DNA of 64,000 nt from Paenibacillus sp. FSL K6-3182 (GCF_037976325.1 NZ_CP150265.1:2785501-2849500); one strand, 5' to 3'. Positions 36,760-45,343 are shown, counted from the first letter of the stretch. Program-made: numbers and translations. Notes: generated from the letters alone by a model not told the origin.

Positions 36760-38228
36760 ATGGACAAGCGCAGTCAAAGCCAGAGAACTGGAATGAGGAA
36801 AGCTTAAGGGATCTCTTTGCGGGGGCATCAGATGTCAAAATCCAAGCTTGCCACTTCGGAGAACAAGAGATCGTTGAAGTTGTAATTGCTTTTGCAGAAG
36901 GTCTGAGCCATTCAGCGGATATTGGTAAGTTTATTTTGCCAGAGCTTAATCGGCTTTTTAAAGAACAGGGCTCGTTCAAGGACCCGATTGTGCGGTTGTC
37001 CAATGTATTGTCGATTACAGAATTTACAGAAGCGACAAAGGATGCGTTATCTGAGGCTATTTTTCAAGGGGATCTGCTGCTTATATTCACACAAGAAAAT
37101 AAAGTGGCTTTTGTAAGCATAGCAGATAAGCCAACAAGACAGCCATATGAATCCAGTACAGAAATTTCGGTTAAGGGACCAAGGGATGGGTTCGTTGAAG
37201 ATATTACTGTAAATATTGCCTTAATCCGTAAACGGCTTCGAAGCCCTTCTCTCCATGTAGATAATTTGACAATAGGACGAAGAACAAAGACGCGGATTGG
37301 GGTTCTTTACTTTTATGACATCATTAATCCCAAGATATTGGAGGACTTACATGCGCGATTGGAAAAGATTGATATTGACGGTTTAATCAGTATTAGTCAG
37401 CTAGAGGAATTGTTGTCTGACTTTAAATTCAAGCTATTGCCGATTATGGATTTTACCGGAAGACCCGATTATGCCGTCCAAAGCTTGCTTTCGGGCCGTG
37501 TAGTACTCGTTATTGATGGATTGCCGATGGTGTTAATTGCGCCAGCTGGCTTGTCCCTTATTTTAAAGTCTCCAGAGGATGCCCATTTCAACTATGCGTA
37601 TGTTTCGTTCTCAAGAATAATAAGAGGGATCAGCTTATTCTTGTCTATCTTTTTGCCAGCTGTATGGGTTGCGTTAGTGTCATTTCATCAAGATCAAATT
37701 CCATTTCAAATGATGGCTACTATTTCTGTGACTAGGCTGGGGCTGCCGCTTTCTTCGCATATGGAAATGTTTTTGCTGCTCATGCTGTTAGAAATTTTTA
37801 GGGAAGCGGGAGTAAGGCTTCCTAACGCAATCGGTCAGACACTGACGTCAATTGGGGGGTTGATCATTGGGGATGCAGCCATTCGAGCGGGTTTGGTCTC
37901 GCCTTCAGTAGTCGTAGTTGGTGCGATTACCGCCGTTTCGGGCGTAACTCTAGTGAATCAGACGTTAAGCACGCAGGTTAGTATTTTGAGGCTGTTCTTT
38001 TTTACACTATCCGCAATTCTTGGCATGTACGGCGTGATTTTAGGTATGGTACTGCTCATTGGTTACATGGGTACTATAAAATCATTTGGCGTAAGCTATT
38101 TGGCGCCTTTATCTCCGCTATCCGTCAGGGAGCTGCTTATTTCTTTCCTGAGATTGCCATGGGATAAAATCAACAAACGACCTACCGCGCTGCAAACGAA
38201 AGATCCCGATAAGAAGAAGGAGGATTAG
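36756..38228 (+). CDS. Spore germinant receptor A subunit (GerA family)
   Basis: 490 residues. A soluble N-terminal half of about 270 residues with the two GerA-type subdomains is followed by membrane segments in the region GISLFLSIFLPAVWVALVSF to GMYGVILGMVLL. The FTGRPDYAVQSLLSGRVV and LPNAIGQTLTSIGGLIIGDAA stretches are diagnostic of the GerA family. ATG at 36756 behind AAAGGAGGGA overlaps the B-subunit stop; a longer in-frame start at 36645 lies within that gene and is rejected. The A subunit forms channel-like oligomers in the spore membrane. Confidence 0.96.
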   Translation: MNGQAQSKPENWNEESLRDLFAGASDVKIQACHFGEQEIVEVVIAFAEGLSHSADIGKFILPELNRLFKEQGSFKDPIVRLSNVLSITEFTEATKDALSEAIFQGDLLLIFTQENKVAFVSIADKPTRQPYESSTEISVKGPRDGFVEDITVNIALIRKRLRSPSLHVDNLTIGRRTKTRIGVLYFYDIINPKILEDLHARLEKIDIDGLISISQLEELLSDFKFKLLPIMDFTGRPDYAVQSLLSGRVVLVIDGLPMVLIAPAGLSLILKSPEDAHFNYAYVSFSRIIRGISLFLSIFLPAVWVALVSFHQDQIPFQMMATISVTRLGLPLSSHMEMFLLLMLLEIFREAGVRLPNAIGQTLTSIGGLIIGDAAIRAGLVSPSVVVVGAITAVSGVTLVNQTLSTQVSILRLFFFTLSAILGMYGVILGMVLLIGYMGTIKSFGVSYLAPLSPLSVRELLISFLRLPWDKINKRPTALQTKDPDKKKED

Positions 38229-38230
38229 AC

Positions 38231-39376
38231 ATGTATATTTTCCGGGCAATAAGCGTGCTTCTGTGCAGTATTATGCTTCTAAGCGGTTGCACGAGTATGC
38301 CGGAAATTCAAAATATGGCATATGCGACGGCTATTGGTGTCGACTTTAAAGACGGGAAATGGATTGCCTATACACAAATCCTCAATTTCTCAAACATCTC
38401 GCATAGTGAACAAGTCAGCCTTGGTAAAGCTGTCCCTGTATGGGTAGGCAAAGGGGAAGGGAAAACGATGGCATTAGCATTAACAGACATTAGCAGAACA
38501 TCCCAGCTGCAGGTGTTTTGGGGTCATGTTAAAGCTGTTGTTATGACAGAAGCGGTGCTCAAGAAGGGTGTCACTGATGTGTATAGCGCGATTAATCGGT
38601 ACAGGGAAGTAAGGTACAATATTCTTATCTATGGAACAAAGAGGAGCCTGCCAGAAATATTTATTCAGAAATCGATTCTGAATTTATCCCCATTGGAAAC
38701 GATCATGTTTACGGCTACTCAAATGCACTCAGTCGTTTCAGTAGTCCTTCCTGTTACCGTAAATCGCGTGATTGCGGATTTAAATGAACCTGGAGAGCCG
38801 GCAATGATTCCATCACTTGACCTTGATTCTAAAGATTGGTCGGAAGACGAGCAAGCAAAGCCGATGTTCAGCTTGTCAGGTGGTTATTTTTTCAAGAAAA
38901 ATAGGATGATAGGATGGATGTCAGCACGGGATCTGCAAGGGATTAGGTGGGCGGAAGAAGGACTGAAACGTATACCGCTTCAAGTTACTGCCCACGGCTC
39001 ACCGGCTGCCGTTATTGAGATTTCATCTCCGAGAATGAAAATTAGACCCGTAACGGAAAAGGGAGAAACTCGCTATAATCTTGTAGTTGAGGCAAAGGGC
39101 ATTGTCATTGAGCTAATGCAAGACGTAACCATAAACCATTTGAAGGAATGTACTGCTGATGCCATCCGCAAGGAAATTACGAACACCTATAGTAAAGCGT
39201 TAAAGGTCCAAATCGATCCGTTTCATCTCAGACAATCGCTTTATCAGTCATCACCCGCGGAGTTTCGGCGCTTGTCCAGCATCGATGATTTTTTCTTGAA
39301 AAATGATTCTATCAAGAACATTCAAGTAAACGTCAATCTAATGAATACGGGGAAATATAAGGGGACAAAAAATTAA
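38231..39376 (+). CDS. Spore germinant receptor C subunit (Ger(x)C lipoprotein)
   Basis: 381 residues with a lipoprotein signal ending LLSGC (lipidated Cys20). The family starts MPEIQNMAYATAIGVDF and contains the conserved YREVRYNILIYGTK region. It is the lipid-anchored third subunit of the receptor. ATG lies 2 bases after the A-subunit stop and behind AAGGAGGATT, so the three genes are coupled. Confidence 0.95.
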   Translation: MYIFRAISVLLCSIMLLSGCTSMPEIQNMAYATAIGVDFKDGKWIAYTQILNFSNISHSEQVSLGKAVPVWVGKGEGKTMALALTDISRTSQLQVFWGHVKAVVMTEAVLKKGVTDVYSAINRYREVRYNILIYGTKRSLPEIFIQKSILNLSPLETIMFTATQMHSVVSVVLPVTVNRVIADLNEPGEPAMIPSLDLDSKDWSEDEQAKPMFSLSGGYFFKKNRMIGWMSARDLQGIRWAEEGLKRIPLQVTAHGSPAAVIEISSPRMKIRPVTEKGETRYNLVVEAKGIVIELMQDVTINHLKECTADAIRKEITNTYSKALKVQIDPFHLRQSLYQSSPAEFRRLSSIDDFFLKNDSIKNIQVNVNLMNTGKYKGTKN

Positions 39377-39495
39377 TTGAAGCAGACATTTGGACTCTAA
39401 GCAAGATACCTCGCAACTCTTGTAACAAGAGCACAATCATGAAGCCTCTACTAATCATAGATTAAAAGGAGCATGATAGTGGGAGGTGAGCTTTA

Positions 39496-39756
39496 ATGGA
39501 GGAAATGTATCGTTTCGGCAGAAATAATATGAACTGTAGAGTCCGTGTTCGGACTCGGGATGGCCGTTGCCACGAAGGCGTTATCGTAAATGTTGATAGA
39601 AACAATATATATTTACGGACATCGGACAGGGTTAGAACATCAGCATATTATGGTAATGGGTACGGTAATGGATATGGTTATGGGTATGGTTATGGTTTTG
39701 GGGCAGGTCTACTGACTTTGTCATTGTTTTCGCTTCTTGCTATAGCTTTGATTTAA
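39496..39756 (+). CDS. Small LSm-like, Gly/Tyr-rich, membrane-anchored protein
   Basis: 86 residues; I cannot name a family. Residues 13-42 (NCRVRVRTRDGRCHEGVIVN, then VDRNNIYLRT) look like an LSm/SH3-type small beta barrel, as in Hfq-like folds. Residues 51-69 are a tandem Gly-Asn/Gly-Tyr repeat, and the last 17 residues are a hydrophobic membrane segment. ATG behind GGGAGGTGAG. It follows the germinant receptor operon by 119 bases. CATAGATTA at 39456-39464 matches the sigma-K -10 (CATAnnnTA) but no -35 fits, so a spore-coat or spore-membrane role is only a guess. Confidence 0.75.
   Translation: MEEMYRFGRNNMNCRVRVRTRDGRCHEGVIVNVDRNNIYLRTSDRVRTSAYYGNGYGNGYGYGYGYGFGAGLLTLSLFSLLAIALI
39653..39702 (+). 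repeat. Hexanucleotide-type coding repeat
   Basis: Tandem GGTAAT/GGATAT/GGTTAT units encode the Gly-Asn/Gly-Tyr tract of the small protein. The unit count could vary by slippage. Confidence 0.7.
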
Positions 39757-39761
39757 ATAAA

Positions 39762-39797
39762 GAAACCTCAAGTCCATAGCGGCTTGAGGTTTCCTTG
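39762..39797. terminator. Bidirectional intrinsic terminator
   Basis: GAAACCTCAAG and CTTGAGGTTTC form an 11-bp stem between the small protein gene and the convergent aldo/keto reductase gene. Confidence 0.85.
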
Positions 39798-39838
39798 TTT
39801 TATAGCAGCAAGACGAAATAACTCACCCCATGTTTCGG

Positions 39839-40756
39839 TTAAGGAAGAATGTTTCCTGCAGCACGATAAATGGCATACCATTCTTCGCGTGTCAAATGAA
39901 CTTCGCTAGCATTGCAGCAATCGTTCAGGCGGTCAAGATTCATTGTACCGATAACCGGTTGCATATGTGCAGGGTGGCGCAAAAGCCATGCAATAGCAAT
40001 TGTCGTATTGCTAACATTGTATTTTTCAGCATTTTCATCGATTTGTTTATTCAATTCCGGGAACTTGTCGTTTCCAAGGAATACGCCTTCAAAAAATCCA
40101 TATTGGAAGGGAGACCAAGGCTGAATCGTAATATCGTTCAGTCTGCAATAATCGAGGATACTGCCATCACGGTGCACAGCAGCATCATTTTCCATATTTA
40201 CGTTAAATCCGCTCGAAATCATAGTTGCGTTCGTAATGCTTAGTTGCAACTGGTTAGCGACTAGAGGCTGCTTCACCGATTTCTTCAGAAGTTGAATTTG
40301 CATTGGTGTTTGATTGGATACGCCAAAATGGCGTACTTTGCCTGAGCTTTCAAGGCGATCAAAAGCTTCAGCTACTTCTTCCGGCTCGACCAATGTATCT
40401 GGACGGTGCAAAAGCAGAATGTCCAAATAATCCGTTCTCAGTCGCTTCAAAATTGCATCTACCGATTCTAAAATATGTTCTTTGGAGAAATCGAACATAC
40501 CAGGACGAATGCCGCACTTAGATTGTAAAATAATTTTCTCGCGAACTTCATCGTTCATATGAATAGCATCTGCGAATATTTCCTCACAAGTTCCACCGCC
40601 ATAAATATCAGCATGGTCAAAGAAATTCGCACCTTTATCTAGCGCCGTCTGAACAAAACGTTCGGCACCAGTCTTGTCGAGCGAATTAATACGCATGCAA
40701 CCGACTGCAATCACCGGCACCTCTAGTGTACTGCTTCCAAGCTTCATCGTCCTCAT
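39839..40756 (-). CDS. Aldo/keto reductase
   Basis: NADPH-dependent carbonyl reductase of the (beta/alpha)8 AKR superfamily, 305 residues, YdhF-like. The catalytic tetrad is visible: Asp and Tyr in FDHADIYGGG, Lys in LQSKCG, His in LLLHRPD; the cofactor region near the C-terminus reads PVIGTMNLDRL. Start ATG at 40756 follows GGAGG on the minus strand. Single gene. A partial cre-like motif lies about 90 bases upstream but is too weak to call. Confidence 0.94.
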   Translation of the reverse strand: MRTMKLGSSTLEVPVIAVGCMRINSLDKTGAERFVQTALDKGANFFDHADIYGGGTCEEIFADAIHMNDEVREKIILQSKCGIRPGMFDFSKEHILESVDAILKRLRTDYLDILLLHRPDTLVEPEEVAEAFDRLESSGKVRHFGVSNQTPMQIQLLKKSVKQPLVANQLQLSITNATMISSGFNVNMENDAAVHRDGSILDYCRLNDITIQPWSPFQYGFFEGVFLGNDKFPELNKQIDENAEKYNVSNTTIAIAWLLRHPAHMQPVIGTMNLDRLNDCCNASEVHLTREEWYAIYRAAGNILP

Positions 40757-41076
40757 GATTTAAGTCCTCCTTCGAGATTGGTTAACTTTGTTTGATGGAT
40801 TCATCGCAAATAGAAGAGTGTTCTATTTGTTGCTGCACAAACTATGTAAACGCCTTCCTAAAATAATTGTGCCTTATGATTGTCTCACAAAAGGCCGCCG
40901 TATTTCAATGTTTACAAAAAGGATAAAATGATATATGTGTCCGCTGGTCGTGAGCACGGCATCTCTTTCAACGCGCTCTGGTATTTACATACAAACGTGA
41001 ATTCGGTATTCTGGAAAAATAGTTTCAACTTGGAAGGTTATTAATCACGACTTTTTATTAAATGGAGGCAGCAAAT
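40757..41076. other. Intergenic region between divergent aldo/keto reductase and csaA genes
   Basis: 320 bases carrying both promoters. I see no clear -35/-10 pair. TGTAAACGCCTTCC at 40845-40858 matches 12 of 14 cre positions. Nothing else stands out. Confidence 0.4.
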
Positions 41077-41406
41077 ATGGTGACAATTGAGGAGTTCATG
41101 AAATTAGAAATTCGTATTGGTACGGTTATTCATGCAGAACCTTTTCCAGAAGCTCGAAAACCTGCAATAAAATTAGAAATCGACTTTGGTGATTTTGGTG
41201 TCAAACATTCCTCGGCACAGATCACAGAACGGTATGAACCAGAACAACTTATTGGCCGTCAAGTTGCCGCAGTTATGAATTTTCCTGTTAGACGTATTGC
41301 GGGCTTTAAATCCGAGGTGCTTGTCATTGGCGGAGTCCCATCGGAAGGTGATGTAGTTCTTTTAAAGCCGGATCAACCCGTTCCGAATGGGACACCAATT
41401 GCGTGA
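41077..41406 (+). CDS. csaA: Export-related chaperone CsaA (tRNA-binding domain)
   Basis: 109 residues comprising one OB-fold tRNA-binding-type domain: KLEIRIGTVIHAEPFPEARKP at the start and GFKSEVLVIGGVPSEGDVVLL near the end are the standard CsaA segments. In Bacillus it acts as a dimeric chaperone that aids protein export. ATG at 41077 follows GGAGG with 8-base spacing; the ATG at 41062 overlaps that site and is rejected. Confidence 0.95.
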   Translation: MVTIEEFMKLEIRIGTVIHAEPFPEARKPAIKLEIDFGDFGVKHSSAQITERYEPEQLIGRQVAAVMNFPVRRIAGFKSEVLVIGGVPSEGDVVLLKPDQPVPNGTPIA

Positions 41407-41424
41407 GGAAGTTCATCAAAAAAG

Positions 41425-41458
41425 AACAGGTTGCCGATATAATCGGCAACCTGTTTAG
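41425..41458. terminator. Bidirectional intrinsic terminator
   Basis: AACAGGTTGCCGAT and ATCGGCAACCTGTT form a 14-bp stem. It overlaps the last codon of the convergent deacetylase gene. Confidence 0.85.
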
Positions 41459-42252
41459 CTTTCCACGTTCACACGTCGACAGCGATCGTAGCAATTAAAG
41501 TTATAGGGCTCCATGTCAGCTTCGATTTTTTTGGGTACATAACCATCGTTTGTTAAGCTGGTAAGAAGTTTAGTTAAATGCTTTGCTGTTTCTGGTAGGT
41601 CATGCATGAGAACGATAGGGGTTACATCATGTTTCTCTAATTTTTGTATTTGTGAAATTGTCGTTTTAATATAATCTTTGCTTGAAATAGACCAGTCGCT
41701 GCTGTCCACGTTCCAATCCCACAATTTATACCCGTTGTCACTTAAAACCTTCCTGAATGAATCCGTTAAATAAGGTACACTGCCGTAAGGCGTACGAATT
41801 AGAACCGTTGAGATGCCTGTAATTTTCTCAAGTGTTTTTTGTGCTTGATTCATTTCATCCAGCGCAGATTGTTCCGAACGGTAAAATCGATTTTTATTGT
41901 GTGTGACACCATGCAAAGCTACGGCATGTCCTTCTTCTACAATTCGTTTAACGATTTCTGGGGACTGTCGCATTTTTGGTTCCAACATAAAAAATGTAGC
42001 TTTTACGTGAAATAGCTTCAACGTATCCAAGATTTCATTGGTAGCTGAAGAGGGGCCATCATCAAAGGTTAAATATATCGTTTTATTATTTTTGTCATCA
42101 TCGATTTCGGAAGGCTGCTTTACAGTAATTAAATTTGTTTCAAGTTGTTCATCTGTGTCATTTACAGTGGCTTGGATAGGATTTGGTCTGCTGCTGCATG
42201 CAGATAATTGAGTAACAATGATTAAAATAATACAAATGGCAAGTTTTCGCAT
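41455..42252 (-). CDS. Polysaccharide deacetylase lipoprotein (NodB domain)
   Basis: Membrane-anchored carbohydrate esterase family 4 protein, 265 residues. Lipobox LSAC with Cys19; NodB motifs in order: TFDDGPS (catalytic Asp and metal Asp), HGVTHN (His pair for zinc), RTPYGS, DWNVDSSDW and VLMHDL. Expected to deacetylate peptidoglycan or another surface glycan. ATG at 42252 behind GAGGAATTA. Single gene. Confidence 0.94.
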   Translation of the reverse strand: MRKLAICIILIIVTQLSACSSRPNPIQATVNDTDEQLETNLITVKQPSEIDDDKNNKTIYLTFDDGPSSATNEILDTLKLFHVKATFFMLEPKMRQSPEIVKRIVEEGHAVALHGVTHNKNRFYRSEQSALDEMNQAQKTLEKITGISTVLIRTPYGSVPYLTDSFRKVLSDNGYKLWDWNVDSSDWSISSKDYIKTTISQIQKLEKHDVTPIVLMHDLPETAKHLTKLLTSLTNDGYVPKKIEADMEPYNFNCYDRCRRVNVES

Positions 42253-42621
42253 GATCTAATTCCTCGTTTTGTATAAGATGTTTTGATTACGATGGTTCTT
42301 TTGTCCTTTCTTTTTGTACTGTGGTATATATCTTTGGGATGTCTGTTTAGTCAGTATAAAAAATAAAAGTGTCAGCACTATGGCTAACTTGTTTCTATGT
42401 TGTAAAATCTCGCGAAAATCGACATCAACTACTGATTATTGATTTGTTAATTGGTAACACTATGTAAGAAGAATGATGGACAGGCTTTGGCCATCAGTGA
42501 TGAAGCAGATGGATTTTTTAAGGGGACAGCGGCACTCTGAGACTATTTAATATAAGTCTCATCATCCGTTGTCCCCTTTATTGATTGACCTGCTTTGATA
42601 ACCAAACGGCTGTTATTAAAT
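42253..42621. other. Gene-free stretch with one long palindrome
   Basis: About 370 bases upstream of the deacetylase gene and downstream of the Ser/Asp-rich protein gene. Apart from the hairpin at 42520-42578 and presumed deacetylase promoter I see nothing. Confidence 0.4.
42520..42578. repeat. Long imperfect palindrome
   Basis: AAGGGGACAGCGG pairs with CCGTTGTCCCCTT (13 bp including one G-T), and an inner TGAGACT/AGTCTCA stem follows after an internal loop. There is no T tract directly behind it on either strand, so it is not a typical terminator. It could be a REP/MITE-like element or a structured RNA end. Confidence 0.6.
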
Positions 42622-42870
42622 CTATTTACGTTTCTTTTTTAGAAATTTTCTAGTTAAATTAACTGATATTGATCTTAAATCAGAGGAATCGGTTGAATTC
42701 TGACCAGAATCGCTATTATCGCTGCCGCTGTCACTATCGCTGCTGCTAGAATCACTGCTGCTTCCTTTTCCGGCTATATTGGTTATGTTGATGTTTATTC
42801 TGCCAACATTCCCAAAAATAATCGTGCCTTCGTTTCTTTCAATGATGACACGTCCCAATTCGCATCCCAT
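42622..42870 (-). CDS. Small protein with Ser/Asp-rich low-complexity tract
   Basis: 82 residues, family not recognised. Residues 1-33 alternate hydrophobic and polar residues as in beta strands (GRVIIERNEGTIIFGNVGRI), about 34-64 are almost only Ser, Asp, Gly and Asn, and the C-terminus is basic (RKFLKKKRK). The opposite charges of the two ends suggest a surface- or spore-layer protein but this is a guess. The ribosome binding site (AAAGGGATG) is weak and somewhat distant. Confidence 0.55.
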   Translation of the reverse strand: MGCELGRVIIERNEGTIIFGNVGRININITNIAGKGSSSDSSSSDSDSGSDNSDSGQNSTDSSDLRSISVNLTRKFLKKKRK

Positions 42871-43224
42871 AGTAGCTCAGCATCCCTTTCTTTCATCACT
42901 ATTTAAAGCAGCTTGACTGTAGATGGTTCTTACTGACTATTCTATGAATGAACGAGTAAATAGGTATTGGCTATTTGTAGAGTTACAGGAGCCTTTTTTT
43001 AGTCTAAAATCTGTTTTTATTATGGGATGTGGTATAAAAGCTCTCATTCTATTGGATTTTTCTGGTTTTGCGCAAGAGCAACAAAATTAGTTTATTCAAA
43101 CTCTATTGGTGTCTGGGAAGATTTCTTACACGGGGCAAGACTGTTTCTCTAGACCCACATGAATTTCGTTTTGTATAATGACACGGTACCTTTAAGGCTA
43201 TAGAAGATAGGAAGTGCTCAAGGA
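42871..43224. other. Gene-free stretch upstream of the cation transporter gene
   Basis: About 350 AT-rich bases. TATAAT at 43174-43179 with TAGACC 18 bases upstream is a plausible promoter for the transporter gene. No riboswitch-like structure was recognised. Confidence 0.4.
43150..43179 (+). promoter_or_regulatory. Candidate promoter of the cation transporter gene
   Basis: TAGACC, 18-base spacer, TATAAT (perfect -10), 46 bases before the start codon. Confidence 0.45.
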
Positions 43225-44142
43225 TTGACTACTCAAATGGATGCAACAAACAAGCAATCAACTTTCGCGATTTGGAACAGCTTAATTAGCAACATTGTAT
43301 TGACCGTCATGAAACTTACTGTTGGTTTGCTGTTTGGCAGCCAAGTGCTTATTGCAGATGGCGTTCATAACGCAGGAGATGTATTTGCAACTGCAGCAGC
43401 ATTAGTCTCAATGATGATATCAAAGCGACCGCCGGATGAGGATCATCCGTATGGACACGGAAAAGCAGAGGTTATCGGAGCAGGGATTGTAGCGGTTGTA
43501 CTTGTCCTTGCTGCGCTCTATATGGGCTATCACTCCGTAATGGCAATGATGGAACCGCCACATAAAGCAACACTGCTTGTCCTTATTGCAGCAGCCGTTT
43601 CACTCGTATGGAAACAGTGGCTTTATGTTTACACTATGCGAATTGGCAAAAATACGAATAGCAGCGGCTTAATCGCCACTGCATATGACCATTTAGCAGA
43701 TGTATACGCATCACTGGCAGCAGTTATTGGTATTGCTCTAGCCATGTTAGGTGAACATTACAATATTCATTTTCTAAAATATGGAGATCCTTTCGCAGGA
43801 ATCATTGTTGCTTATTTTGTCCTAAAGCTGGCCATTCAAATGGGGAAAACCTCTGTTGACGTATTAATGGAGAAAAATATTGATGAAGTGAGCATGGAGC
43901 AAATTTCAGAGCTCGTTAAGTCGATACCTGAAGTAAAGCGAATTGACCGAATAAGGGGTAGAGAGCACGGACATTACATTATTGTAGATGTAAGAGTAGG
44001 CATTCCGGCTGAATTAAGCGTACAAGAAGGCCATGACATTAGTAGAGAAATTAAACGTGTGATTCAGTCGCAAAATCCGATGGTGGAAGAGGTTCTTGTT
44101 CATTTAAATCCATGGTATATGGAAAACACTCAAAAAGAGTAA
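43225..44142 (+). CDS. Cation diffusion facilitator (CDF) family transporter
   Basis: Metal/proton antiporter of 305 residues: six predicted membrane spans (about 17-200) and a C-terminal cytoplasmic domain. Transport-site residues are in IADGVHNAGD (spans II) and YDHLADVYAS (span V), giving the Asp/His set of zinc, manganese or iron exporters. The HPYGHGKAE segment between spans II and III is a CDF hallmark. TTG at 43225 with AGGAAG upstream; ATG at 43237 is an alternative. Single gene. Confidence 0.94.
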   Translation: MTTQMDATNKQSTFAIWNSLISNIVLTVMKLTVGLLFGSQVLIADGVHNAGDVFATAAALVSMMISKRPPDEDHPYGHGKAEVIGAGIVAVVLVLAALYMGYHSVMAMMEPPHKATLLVLIAAAVSLVWKQWLYVYTMRIGKNTNSSGLIATAYDHLADVYASLAAVIGIALAMLGEHYNIHFLKYGDPFAGIIVAYFVLKLAIQMGKTSVDVLMEKNIDEVSMEQISELVKSIPEVKRIDRIRGREHGHYIIVDVRVGIPAELSVQEGHDISREIKRVIQSQNPMVEEVLVHLNPWYMENTQKE

Positions 44143-44172
44143 AGGTAGTTAAGCCGATACGAATGCAGAAAA

Positions 44173-44198
44173 ACGGGTGCTGTGGCATCCGTTTTTTG
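44173..44198 (+). terminator. Intrinsic terminator
   Basis: ACGGGTGC pairs with GCATCCGT (one wobble) and six T residues follow, behind the cation transporter gene. Confidence 0.85.
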
Positions 44199-44328
44199 TT
44201 TGTTTTTCAACAGGTTAAGAATGATAGAAGAATGAATGGTTCCACTCCGCTGTATACCTAAACGCAACAAAGGCTCGCGATTAGTCGTCTATCTTCTAAT
44301 TGGAATATTTAGCATTTGGAGGGTATAG

Positions 44329-44445
44329 ATGAAGAAACAATTAAAAGGCAAAGCCGTCGTAATCGTTATATTCATTGCTTGTTGCATTCCCTTACTTTTA
44401 TGTTGGGGGTTGTATATCATCCTAAGTTCTCCGACGATGCACTAA
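44329..44445 (+). CDS. Small membrane protein, 38 residues
   Basis: Short frame with a strong TTTGGAGGG site 5 bases before the ATG. A basic start (MKKQLKGK) is followed by one long hydrophobic segment (VVIVIFIACCIPLLLCWGLY) that would span the membrane once. Family unknown. It lies behind a terminator, so it needs its own promoter, which I could not identify. Confidence 0.55.
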   Translation: MKKQLKGKAVVIVIFIACCIPLLLCWGLYIILSSPTMH

Positions 44446-44689
44446 ATGACTCGAGATCTGTCATGATAAATAAATGATATTTTTGAGTTCAGTAAACTTC
44501 AGTTATAGGCATTCTTTATTACCCAAGCTGCGAAAAAGTCGTTTATGATGTGTATTGTAGCTATCTTTATAGAAGGAGTGATGCGTTATGAGAAATCACC
44601 GGTTTCAAATGATCGATTTGTTCGAGAGGTCTATCACTTAGGGAAATCCGATAGATGGTTTTTCCTGAAATACAGGGAGGAATCCAGAA

Positions 44690-45145
44690 ATGATTACATT
44701 AAAGGCATTAGACATTAGTAATTGGGAACAATGTGCACAGCTTAAACCAAAACCAGAGCAAGAAAAATATATCGCACCTAATATTTATTCGATCGCTGAA
44801 GTGCAATTTTTAAAAGGATTTGTAACGAGGGCGATTTACAATGATGAAGTTATGATTGGTTTTACAATGTTTGGGCTTGACCCAGACGATGGGAACTACT
44901 GGATTTATCGGTTTATGATTGATGGAGCATTTCAAGGACAAGGTCATGCTTCTAAAGCAATGCTGCTGGTTATTGATGAAATAAAAAATGCAAGTGACCG
45001 AACGGATGTTATTGTTCTTGGATATAAACCGGAAAATGAGCGAGCGAGGAAGCTTTACTCAAAAGCAGGTTTTAAAGAAGAAGGTTATGCTCCTTGGGGA
45101 GAAGTACTTGCGAAGTATAGTTTCAAGCAAGCTGTTCACAAGTAA
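44690..45145 (+). CDS. GNAT acetyltransferase, spermine/spermidine acetyltransferase-like
   Basis: 151 residues of the BltD/PaiA-like branch: IYRFMIDGAFQGQGHASKAM carries the acetyl-CoA loop (QGQGHASKA), and PENERARKLYSKAGFKEEGY the closing motif with the catalytic-type Tyr. Substrate probably a polyamine, by family only. ATG behind GGGAGGAATCC. Ends in a strong bidirectional terminator. Confidence 0.88.
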   Translation: MITLKALDISNWEQCAQLKPKPEQEKYIAPNIYSIAEVQFLKGFVTRAIYNDEVMIGFTMFGLDPDDGNYWIYRFMIDGAFQGQGHASKAMLLVIDEIKNASDRTDVIVLGYKPENERARKLYSKAGFKEEGYAPWGEVLAKYSFKQAVHK

Positions 45146-45165
45146 CAAAAATCAAATTTCAAATA

Positions 45166-45203
45166 GCAAAGGCTGCCGTCCTAAACGAGACGGCAGCCTT
45201 TGC
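45166..45203. terminator. Strong intrinsic terminator
   Basis: GCAAAGGCTGCCGTC and GACGGCAGCCTTTGC form a perfect 15-bp stem; T content behind it is modest. Confidence 0.8.
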
Positions 45204-45343
45204 TGAGTTCATATAAAAGAATCTTTAGGAATTATGATACCTAAATCATAATATCGATATGATTATTGCGGATGGATCGTTTAGTATAAGCATAGGAGTG
45301 TCGAAGCTGTAACCAGCTCTGATTTTCAAGAGGAGGAATTGTG

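Noticed and set aside
39653..39702. Short tandem repeats considered as a CRISPR or intergenic array
   Set aside because: The repeats are six bases, in frame and code for the Gly/Tyr tract; there are no spacers or cas genes.
40845..40858. Possible second cre box upstream of the aldo/keto reductase gene
   Set aside because: Two mismatches in the 14-base consensus and no carbon-metabolism context make it too weak to list as a site.
44581..44718. 45-codon frame upstream of the GNAT gene, starting behind AAGGAGTG
   Set aside because: The ribosome binding site is only 2 bases from its ATG and the frame covers the start and ribosome binding site of the GNAT gene; an alternative 17-codon frame at 44588 is too short to support.
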